Assembly (NCBI GenBank): GCA_964498605.1
Contig: CAZCHK010000089.1
Span: forward strand, 1-6,073
From: JBGQAS01 sp964498605
Lineage (GTDB): Bacteria > Chloroflexota > Anaerolineae > Anaerolineales > Anaerolineaceae
Length of the DNA: 6,073 nucleotides
Reading direction: 5' to 3'
The notes under the pieces are model-generated. The model saw only the letters and a list, made by a program, of their open reading frames with translations. It had not been told where the DNA came from and did no database searches. The position numbers and the translations under genes were made by a program. Below are positions 1 through 5,125 of the stretch, piece by piece. Position 1 is the stretch's first letter. Every line of letters begins with the position of its first letter.

Positions 1-72
1 ATTAAAAAGGGAGAACAGCAGGGTTGCGGCAAGTACTCCCATCAGGGTCTTGGAACGAAATATTCGCTTCAT
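1..72 (-). CDS. N-terminus of an exported protein, cut by the window edge
   Basis: Only the first 24 codons are visible, starting at ATG 72-70 and running off the left edge with no stop. A clear ribosome binding site (GGAGAG) lies about five bases upstream of the ATG. The peptide begins MKRIFRSKTLMGVLAATLLF, a typical signal-peptide start: a basic n-region (K2, R3, R6, K8) followed by a hydrophobic stretch from about residue 10 to 23. No cleavage site is reached, so it could be a Sec signal peptide, a lipoprotein signal or a first membrane anchor. The mature part is outside the window and the function cannot be stated. A promoter candidate at 126-154 fits this gene. The gene lies downstream of the tRNA on the same strand but probably has its own transcription start. 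Confidence 0.7.
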   Translation of the reverse strand, partial: MKRIFRSKTLMGVLAATLLFSLFN

Positions 73-125
73 GGTTCTCTCCAGCGGTTAAATATTTATT
101 TATGTTCTATCAAGGATTCATGATG

Positions 126-154
126 ATTATATATCCGGGGCTCTTTTTTGTGAC
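126..154 (-). promoter_or_regulatory. Candidate sigma70 promoter for the left-edge exported protein
   Basis: Read on the minus strand, GTCACA (154-149; four of six match TTGACA) is followed after 17 bases by a perfect TATAAT (131-126). The start of transcription would fall near 119, giving a leader of about 47 bases before the ATG at 72. Position and spacing are good; the -35 box is only moderate. Confidence 0.45.
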
Positions 155-180
155 CTCAGGTTCGGATTCCAGATACGTGT

Positions 181-213
181 CAAAACAAACTATTGGAGAT
201 AGAGGCCACCAAT
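181..213 (-). terminator. Weak hairpin with T-rich tail downstream of tRNA-Lys
   Basis: On the minus strand the arms ATTGG (213-209) and CCAAT (196-192) could pair around a 12-base loop. They are followed by the T-rich tail GTTTGTTTTG (190-181). The stem is only five base pairs, so this is a possible end of the tRNA transcript and no more than that. Confidence 0.25.
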
Positions 214-251
214 CTGCTGTTCAGAGCTTCCAATCCCCCCCAACATATTAG

Positions 252-323
252 TGATCCACCGGGGGCTCGAACCCCGAACCAACTGATTAAGAGTCAGCTG
301 CTCTACCATTGAGCTAGTGGACC
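252..323 (-). tRNA. tRNA-Lys, anticodon CUU
   Basis: The minus strand from 323 to 252 folds as a complete 72-base tRNA. The acceptor stem GGTCCAC/GTGGATC has one G-T pair. The D-arm is GCTC/GAGC with loop AATGGTA. The anticodon stem GCTGA/TCAGT encloses the loop CTCTTAA, which places CTT at the anticodon and so reads lysine AAG codons. The variable loop is five bases. The T-arm CGGGG/CCCCG carries the loop TTCGAGC. The discriminator base is A (252). The next bases are CTA, so the CCA end is not encoded and must be added by the CCA-adding enzyme. No intron or mispaired stem is seen. Confidence 0.96.
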
Positions 324-337
324 GTCAGGCGCGTGAT

Positions 338-365
338 ATTATACCCGAAAATCCGTGTTCCTTAA
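338..365 (-). promoter_or_regulatory. Candidate promoter of tRNA-Lys
   Basis: A perfect TATAAT lies at 343-338 on the minus strand, 14 bases before the mature tRNA 5' end. This predicts a start near 331 and a short leader to be trimmed by RNase P. The best -35 match, TTAAGG (365-360) at a 16-base spacing, is poor (three of six). The -10 box and its distance are the main support. The bases between the -10 box and the tRNA are GC-rich, as in stringently controlled stable-RNA promoters; that control is inference. Confidence 0.55.
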
Positions 366-385
366 TTTTAATGCAATTTGGTTGC

Positions 386-415
386 TTGACAGGGGAAGAT
401 GATGAGTACTAAAAT
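386..415 (+). promoter_or_regulatory. Candidate sigma70 promoter for the large exported protein
   Basis: A perfect TTGACA (386-391) is followed after 18 bases by TAAAAT (410-415), five of six to TATAAT. Transcription would start near 422 and leave a leader of about 100 bases before the ATG at 526. It points away from the tRNA-Lys promoter, so the two transcripts diverge from 338-415. Confidence 0.55.
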
Positions 416-424
416 AATTAAGCC

Positions 425-453
425 TTGACTTTTAAGTTTTTTTGTTTCATAAC
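425..453 (+). promoter_or_regulatory. Possible second, weaker promoter in tandem
   Basis: TTGACT (425-430) and CATAAC (448-453) are separated by 17 bases. The -35 box matches five of six and the -10 box four of six. It lies just after the first promoter's predicted start and would shorten the leader to about 65 bases. In AT-rich DNA such a match can arise by chance. Confidence 0.25.
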
Positions 454-525
454 TAGCCTAGGTATTGTAAATTTCAATTTCCGAAAACCTCTTTTATTTT
501 TGATTTGTTATTGCAGGGAGGCGAT

Positions 526-2646
526 ATGAATAAAAAATATTTTAAACTTCATTTGGTACTATTGATTTTTATAGTGGTTTCCACTGCTTGTGTACTTCCA
601 AATTTATTTGCGCAGGCACCAGAAGAGATCCATGAGAGGGGACTATGGGAGTATGAGCCAGTATTTTCAGTACCCATCTCAGTTGAAGTAGATCAGGAAA
701 AAGCCAGATTGGGAAGTCTAATTGAGTATGGCGTCATGGTTGACATCATGGAAGGTGCCTATGAACTCCCGGTTAATGTGACACTGACCACGCCAGCCAG
801 TGTCCCTGAGATCTATACAGACGAGTTCATGCCCTTTGGAGCACCAATTGAATTGAGCGCAGGTGCTGCGGAAAGTCGATTGGATAATTTTGCAGTCATC
901 TGTTACTCTACGGATATCAGCGTGTTTGAGCGGGAGTTTGAATATGGAGAAATATACGGTGCATATTACAACGGAGATGAATGGGATTATATAAAACCCG
1001 GCATGCTTTACCTGGAAAATGGCGAGGGAGTGGCTTGTTTTCATACTTACCATCTCAGTCTTTTTGGCTGGGGGGCTATTGATGCCGAAGAGAGGATGGA
1101 AATTTATACCCATAACGCGGCACTAGCAGGATATATTCAAGACCAGATTGATGAGAAGCTGGAAGATACTGCAAGCAATATAGTGAAACATATTCTGACA
1201 AAAAATTTGGGAATTGACGACGAATCACTCCAGGAAAAAGTTATGACCAGCATTCTCTTGGATGACTCATGGGGAGATATGGTGAGCAATATCAAGGAGG
1301 GCAATCCGGATGCGATTGAAGATATTGGATTGTTGGCAGGAAGAGCAATTGTTATGGTGGTACCGGACAGCACGATGAAAACCGCTTTGAACAAACTGAC
1401 TGGTGACACCGGACTGTCAAGTGCCAAGGTTGCCATAGATGTGATACACGAGTTAAGTGAAGGAAATTACAGTGATGCTGCCAAGAAAATTGTTGAGGGA
1501 ATTGCAGACCAGTTTGTGGTCACGACAATGGCAAAGATTGTTGTAGATGGGATGGAAGCCAGTATCGAGTATTGGAAGGATGAAGAGGTTGAAGCGGCAT
1601 ATCAGGCGTATAAGAATGGGGCAAGAGGATATTTTTATGGGTACAACGTCGATGCTGGAGATTTTGATGCTATCTGGTTGCAAATGAGGGGGCTGGCTCG
1701 TCAGCTCGAATTGGAGGCCGTCAACCAACAAAATGAAGCCAGAGAAGAAATAGGTTACCCGTTATTGACAGCAGAGGAAGAGGTTAAGATTCGAGAAGGT
1801 GTCAGGATAAATTTAAAGAAAGAATTCATGGATCGTCAAAAGGAGGAAAAAGAACTGATTCGAAGACAGGCAGAAATTAAGGAGCTGATCAAGCTGTATG
1901 ATGAAAACAGCTTGTTGCTTTCGGGTGTAATGGGATATCGATCGGAATACGAAATCGAACAACGGCTGGATACGCTGCTTCATTTTAAAAACAAGATGAT
2001 GCGCGACTTGGGAGCGACAGAATTGATGGATGGTGTACTACTCCATAACGGCAAACTGGGGATGGATGCAGTAGTCCGCGCGACGCTGATTTACATGGAG
2101 GATGGCATCGAAGGCTACAATGAATACATCTACGATACCTTTGAAGTAGAGTTGAGCGGGGATGGTGATGTTGAAGAAGAATCAGGAGAAATCGAAGCAG
2201 CGGAAAAGGATTCGGAGGAAACCGAAGTAACTGTACAGAAGGTAACGGCTGTTTATGAAGGTCCTTGGCATCCTTATTGGGAACATGAATGCCCGGATAT
2301 TGAAGTCATTAAATTGGAAGCATGGAATCTTGGCCAAGCTGGAGGCAGTGAAACAGAATCTGTTACAGCAGTATGGACAATGCATAACACCGCACCGCCT
2401 TACACACCAGAAGGAGAAAGGTGCACGTGCGACGCAGAAGACAAAATTTCCGTAACAACATTTACAGGCGTATTTAGTGGTGGACCGAATGGAACGGGTG
2501 AACTCTATTTGAGCGGAATTGAAAAAGTCGCATACCGTTTTCGGTTCATTGATGGTTCTACAGTCGAACTAGTCAGTGATAATTATCCAGAAGCAATATA
2601 TACTTTAATTGTAGAAAACCCCGAAGCGTTCCAAGGATTGCATTGA
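526..2646 (+). CDS. Large exported protein of unknown function, ZU5-like region and coiled coil
   Basis: Encodes 706 residues that I cannot assign to a named family. The start is ATG 526: AGGGAGG (515-521) sits four bases before it, and the peptide begins with a proper signal sequence. The upstream TTG at 505 would put the ribosome binding site inside the gene. Residues 1-31 are a signal peptide (basic MNKK, hydrophobic 9-21). It may be cleaved after FAQA (28-31) by signal peptidase I; Cys22 in STAC is a poor lipobox, so a lipoprotein is a weaker option. About 50-185 is beta-rich and resembles bacterial ZU5-like modules: FGAPIELS (104-111), a tyrosine/tryptophan strand GAYYNGDEWDYI (145-156) and the closing YHLSLFGWG (175-183). 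About 190-400 is mainly helical. About 412-462 is strongly charged and likely coiled coil. About 542-567 is an acidic linker. About 568-706 is beta-rich, with Cys589, Cys633 and Cys635. No catalytic motif or C-terminal anchor is evident. The gene is monocistronic and much more AT-rich than guaB and purB. Confidence 0.85.
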   Translation: MNKKYFKLHLVLLIFIVVSTACVLPNLFAQAPEEIHERGLWEYEPVFSVPISVEVDQEKARLGSLIEYGVMVDIMEGAYELPVNVTLTTPASVPEIYTDEFMPFGAPIELSAGAAESRLDNFAVICYSTDISVFEREFEYGEIYGAYYNGDEWDYIKPGMLYLENGEGVACFHTYHLSLFGWGAIDAEERMEIYTHNAALAGYIQDQIDEKLEDTASNIVKHILTKNLGIDDESLQEKVMTSILLDDSWGDMVSNIKEGNPDAIEDIGLLAGRAIVMVVPDSTMKTALNKLTGDTGLSSAKVAIDVIHELSEGNYSDAAKKIVEGIADQFVVTTMAKIVVDGMEASIEYWKDEEVEAAYQAYKNGARGYFYGYNVDAGDFDAIWLQMRGLARQLELEAVNQQNEAREEIGYPLLTAEEEVKIREGVRINLKKEFMDRQKEEKELIRRQAEIKELIKLYDENSLLLSGVMGYRSEYEIEQRLDTLLHFKNKMMRDLGATELMDGVLLHNGKLGMDAVVRATLIYMEDGIEGYNEYIYDTFEVELSGDGDVEEESGEIEAAEKDSEETEVTVQKVTAVYEGPWHPYWEHECPDIEVIKLEAWNLGQAGGSETESVTAVWTMHNTAPPYTPEGERCTCDAEDKISVTTFTGVFSGGPNGTGELYLSGIEKVAYRFRFIDGSTVELVSDNYPEAIYTLIVENPEAFQGLH

Positions 2647-2650
2647 CAAA

Positions 2651-2689
2651 AAAATAAGTTCTTCGGGATCAATTATCAATTCTTATTTT
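2651..2689 (+). terminator. Possible terminator after the exported-protein gene
   Basis: Five bases after the stop codon, AAAATAAG (2651-2658) can pair perfectly with CTTATTTT (2682-2689), so the arm itself supplies the U-run. The 23-base loop and AT-only character make the stem weak. A second dyad, AACTAAT/ATTAGTT (2694-2713), follows at once. One or both may end transcription. Confidence 0.3.
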
Positions 2690-3303
2690 CCAGAACTAAT
2701 ACGAGAATTAGTTAATTCGTTATATTGCAACATGAGAGTTCGTGGTTTGTCTCAGGTAATTATAGAAGAGAAATCTCCCTGTTTATTGAAGCACGTGTTA
2801 CCTATCAATTCCTGTATCGGAAAACCGTCTCAACGCCTTGTTTTCAACTTGCTTACAATCCCCAAAAAACGTTTTTTTAGAATTTGGCGTCAAGAAATTT
2901 GTGGAATGAAAGTAACTTGGATGAATTAAATATCAACGGACTTATTTAGTGATCACTCCGTGTCGTAACCTAAATATTGAAGTACTGTTACTCGCTGGAT
3001 GAATTGTTACGATATTTCAACCATACATCAGGTAGCTGCGCTTATGCATGCCTGAAATGGGAAAGTATTATTAAACGCCCAATTATTATTGAGGTTGACG
3101 AATAAGCAATATGCGAAATACATAAGGGAGTCATGTATCAGAAACCATACTTGGGGAAGATCTAAATGTATTGTTGCCTTAGCTCAACTTGGATGAACGG
3201 ATTTAATCTCTAGAAATTAGTACAAATTTAGAATTTTATGATTATGCAGATTGAAGCATATTGCAGATGTACAACAATAGCGTGATATAAATCAACCTTT
3301 TCG

Positions 3304-3336
3304 AAAAAATATTTAAGATACTTGTATTGTTATCTT
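3304..3336 (-). terminator. Possible terminator of guaB
   Basis: About 20 bases past the guaB stop, on the minus strand, AAGATA (3336-3331) and TATCTT (3320-3315) form a six-pair stem with a ten-base loop. A run of six T (3309-3304) follows after five bases. The layout is that of a factor-independent terminator, but the stem is AT-rich and weak. Confidence 0.35.
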
Positions 3337-3356
3337 CCCGAGGGTTGCTTTAAAAA

Positions 3357-4841
3357 TCACTCCCCGCGCTGATAGTTGGGCGCTTCACGCGTGATGGTGA
3401 TGTCGTGGGGGTGGCTTTCGATCAGCCCGGCGCCGCTGATGCGCACCAGGCGTGCTTTGGCGTGCAGGTCGTCCAGGTTTTCCGCCCCGGCATAACCCAT
3501 CCCGGAGCGCAGCCCCCCGATGAGCTGGTACACAAAATCGTGCAGCGTGCCGCGGTAGGGTACCATGCCCTCCACGCCCTCCGGCACCAGCTTGCCGGAA
3601 GCGCCCTGTCCGCTGCCGTAGCGGTCGCGCCCGTAGCCCTGCAGCGCGCCCAGCGAGCCCATGCCGCGGTAGGATTTGAACTGGCGCCCTTCGTAGAGGA
3701 TCTCCTCGCCGGGGGATTCCTTGAGGCCGGCAAACAGGCTGCCCAGCATGATGGTGTCCGCCCCGGCAACGATGGCCTTGACGATGTCGCCGCTGTATTT
3801 GACGCCGCCGTCAGCGATCACCGGCACGCCCAGTCTTCGGGCTGCCTGCGCGCAGCGGTGGATGGCGCTCAGCTGCGGCATGCCCGCGCCCGAGATGACC
3901 CGCGTGGTGCAGATCGAGCCCGCCCCAACGCCCACCTTGACAGCGTCCGCGCCGGCTTCGATCAGATCCACCGTCCCCGCTTCGGTGACCACGTTACCGG
4001 CGATGACGGGCAGATGGGGGCGCATTTTCTTGATGCGCCGGATGGCCTGGATCACACCCGCGGAGTGACCGTGGGCGGTGTCGATGACGACCACGTCCAC
4101 GTCCTGGCCAGCCAGGGACTCAACGCGCTCCTCCAGATCGCTGCCCACTCCCACAGCCGCGCCAACCAGCAGCCGCCCGCGCTCGTCCTTGGAAGCGGCG
4201 GGGAACTGCTGGCGCTTCTGGATATCCTTAACCGTGATGAGACCTTTGAGGATGCCGTTCCCGTCTACCAGCGGCAGTTTCTCGATGCGGTGCAGCTTCA
4301 AAATCTCTTTGGCCTGCTCCAGGGTGGTGCCCACATGAGCGGTGATGAGCTTCTCCGAGGTCATGAACTGGCTGACCGGGTGCTGCATGTCGCCTGGTTC
4401 GGCGAAGCGGATGTCGCGATTGGTCAGGATGCCCACCAGCTTCCTGGTGTCCGGGTCGACCACGGGCAGGCCGCTGATGTGAAAGCGCGCCATGATGGAT
4501 TCGGCTTCGGAAAGCGAAGCCGTGGGGGGCAGGGTGATCGGATCGGCGATCATGCCGGATTCGGAGCGCTTGACGCTTTCCACCTCGCGGGCCTGGTCGG
4601 CAGGAGAAAAGTTGCGGTGCAGGATGCCGATGCCGCCCTCGCGCGCCAGGGCGATGGCCAGGCGCGCGTCCGTGACCGTGTCCATGGCGGCTGAAACGAG
4701 CGGGATATTCAGGGGGATGGTTTTCGTCAGGCGGGCGCGTAGGTCCACCTGAGAGGGCAGCACCTGGCTGTATCCCGGTTCGATCAGCACATCGTCAAAC
4801 GTCAGCGCTTCAGACTGGTCAAAAAGATCTTTGTTCATCAT
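3357..4841 (-). CDS. guaB: Inosine-5'-monophosphate dehydrogenase
   Basis: Cytoplasmic enzyme that oxidises IMP to XMP with NAD+, the committed step of GMP synthesis. The 494 residues match the usual length of bacterial IMPDH with a CBS pair (about 485-500). The barrel starts with LTFDDVLIEPGYS (13-25). Two CBS domains interrupt it at about 97-155 and 158-210; they bind regulatory adenine or guanine nucleotides in this family. The barrel resumes with VIDTAHGHS (252-260, with the NAD-contacting Asp254). The catalytic loop GSICTTR (308-314) holds Cys311, the nucleophile. ADGG (343-346) and GSLFAG (367-372) form the phosphate site. The mobile flap carries the catalytic Arg407-Tyr408 pair and KLVPEGVEG (417-425). 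The C-terminus is a normal HPHDITITREAPNY tail. All key residues are present. Two ATGs are adjacent (4841-4839 and 4838-4836); AGGA (4849-4846) lies four bases from the first and seven from the second, so translation may start at the second. purB lies upstream on the same strand, 284 bases away, with a promoter candidate between. Confidence 0.98.
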   Translation of the reverse strand: MMNKDLFDQSEALTFDDVLIEPGYSQVLPSQVDLRARLTKTIPLNIPLVSAAMDTVTDARLAIALAREGGIGILHRNFSPADQAREVESVKRSESGMIADPITLPPTASLSEAESIMARFHISGLPVVDPDTRKLVGILTNRDIRFAEPGDMQHPVSQFMTSEKLITAHVGTTLEQAKEILKLHRIEKLPLVDGNGILKGLITVKDIQKRQQFPAASKDERGRLLVGAAVGVGSDLEERVESLAGQDVDVVVIDTAHGHSAGVIQAIRRIKKMRPHLPVIAGNVVTEAGTVDLIEAGADAVKVGVGAGSICTTRVISGAGMPQLSAIHRCAQAARRLGVPVIADGGVKYSGDIVKAIVAGADTIMLGSLFAGLKESPGEEILYEGRQFKSYRGMGSLGALQGYGRDRYGSGQGASGKLVPEGVEGMVPYRGTLHDFVYQLIGGLRSGMGYAGAENLDDLHAKARLVRISGAGLIESHPHDITITREAPNYQRGE

Positions 4842-4847
4842 TGATTC

Positions 4848-4916
4848 CTATCCACCAAAACATGAAATTTCCGCATCGGGTATTGGTTGTCTGCCTGAAC
4901 ATTGTGGAAACCACAT
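4848..4916 (-). other. Possible 22-codon upstream open reading frame in the guaB leader
   Basis: ATG 4916-4914 opens a frame of 22 codons (MWFPQCSGRQPIPDAEISCF, then two glycines) that ends at TAG 4850-4848. The stop overlaps the guaB AGGA site and lies six bases before the first guaB ATG. Its start codon abuts the hairpin at 4903-4915. There is no Shine-Dalgarno site before it, and a frame this short can occur by chance, so translation is uncertain. Confidence 0.2.
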
Positions 4917-4992
4917 AAAGTGATTCTGTTTGTCTTTGAACGTAACAAGTCGTCCCAGATCTCTGCCGTGGAAGTTGCACCGAATAATCACA

Positions 4993-5032
4993 CCCTCAAT
5001 GTAAAGATTTTTGATTTTAACAGGATTGAGGG
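4993..5032. repeat. Inverted repeat CCCTCAAT/ATTGAGGG around the guaB promoter
   Basis: Perfect eight-base arms at 4993-5000 and 5025-5032 are separated by 24 bases, 32 bases centre to centre, or about three helical turns. One arm lies between the -35 and -10 boxes of the candidate guaB promoter; the other covers about +8 to +15. Because the predicted start is between the arms, a guaB transcript would not contain both, so a DNA operator is more likely than an RNA hairpin. An eight-base match in a region this size is only mildly unlikely by chance. Confidence 0.4.
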
Positions 5033-5042
5033 AACATGTCTA
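5014..5042 (-). promoter_or_regulatory. Candidate extended -10 promoter of guaB
   Basis: On the minus strand TAGACA (5042-5037; five of six) is followed after exactly 17 bases by TAAAAT (5019-5014; five of six). A TG dinucleotide one base upstream of the -10 box (5022-5021) makes an extended -10 element. The predicted start is near 5007. It allows guaB to be transcribed apart from purB. Confidence 0.55.
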
Positions 5043-5061
5043 GATAATTGGACCGTGATCC

Positions 5062-5074
5062 CCATGTCACATGG
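5062..5074. repeat. 13-bp palindrome upstream of the guaB promoter
   Basis: CCATGT and ACATGG flank a single central base. The site is about 20 bases upstream of the guaB -35 box and about 50 bases past the purB stop. Its odd-centred symmetry fits a dimeric regulator site. As RNA it could form a five-pair stem with a three-base loop, but no T-run follows, so it is a poor terminator. Confidence 0.3.
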
Positions 5075-5125
5075 TTGGGAACTGCTTACAGCACGCTGTG
5101 GATCCCTGGAATGTGAAAAGTCAGT

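Larger units (their letters stand above)
2647..3356. other. AT-rich intergenic stretch without a supported gene
   Basis: These 710 bases separate two convergent genes. The longest reading frame (2732-2929, plus, 65 codons) has no ribosome binding site and no recognisable protein character. Shorter open stretches near 2977-3105 and 3055-3200 (plus) lack a credible start and are as expected in AT-rich DNA, although a decayed gene cannot be ruled out. Visible structure: a perfect 14-bp palindrome AAAAAACGTTTTTT (2864-2877); TGGATGAA at 2918, 2996 and 3190, with the 12-mer AACTTGGATGAA shared by 2914-2925 and 3186-3197; and TCGTAAC/GTTACGA as an inverted pair (2963-2969, 3006-3012). Weak terminator candidates sit at both ends. 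No tRNA, CRISPR or insertion-sequence ends were recognised. Confidence 0.6.
4842..5125 (-). promoter_or_regulatory. purB-guaB intergenic region and guaB leader
   Basis: Less GC-rich than the genes on either side. Read on the minus strand it holds, in order, a 13-bp palindrome (5062-5074), a promoter candidate (5014-5042) overlapping an inverted repeat (4993-5032), a small hairpin TGTGG/CCACA with a three-base loop (4903-4915), and the guaB ribosome binding site (4849-4846). A start near 5007 would give guaB a leader of about 165 bases, long enough for regulation. I see no known purine riboswitch core. A frame on the plus strand (4902-5201) runs into the 3' end of purB and is not a credible gene. 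Confidence 0.5.

Noticed and set aside
24..251. 75-codon plus-strand frame with a hydrophobic middle
   Set aside because: It overlaps the signal-peptide start and promoter on the minus strand, and no ribosome binding site precedes it.
252..323. tRNA-Lys as the attachment site of an integrated island
   Set aside because: I saw no repeat of the tRNA 3' end elsewhere in the window and no integrase; the 3' end faces the left edge, not the AT-rich gene.
505..525. TTG at 505 as the start of the exported protein
   Set aside because: The ribosome binding site for ATG 526 would lie inside the coding sequence, and the signal peptide is best formed from ATG 526.
2732..2929. 65-codon plus-strand frame in the intergenic gap
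   Set aside because: No ribosome binding site before its ATG and no recognisable motif; such lengths are common in AT-rich DNA.
2964..3200. Decayed gene in overlapping open stretches (2977-3105 and 3055-3200, plus)
   Set aside because: The peptides look protein-like in places but have no start site, shift frame midway and match nothing I recognise; chance is sufficient.
3405..4694. Long open frame (429 codons) on the plus strand
   Set aside because: It is antisense to guaB, whose motifs are complete. The peptide is rich in A, H, D, G and Q with no domain pattern, as expected for a shadow frame in GC-rich DNA.
4842..5013. Purine riboswitch in the guaB leader
   Set aside because: The conserved loop and junction bases of the purine riboswitch were not recognised, and only a small hairpin is evident.
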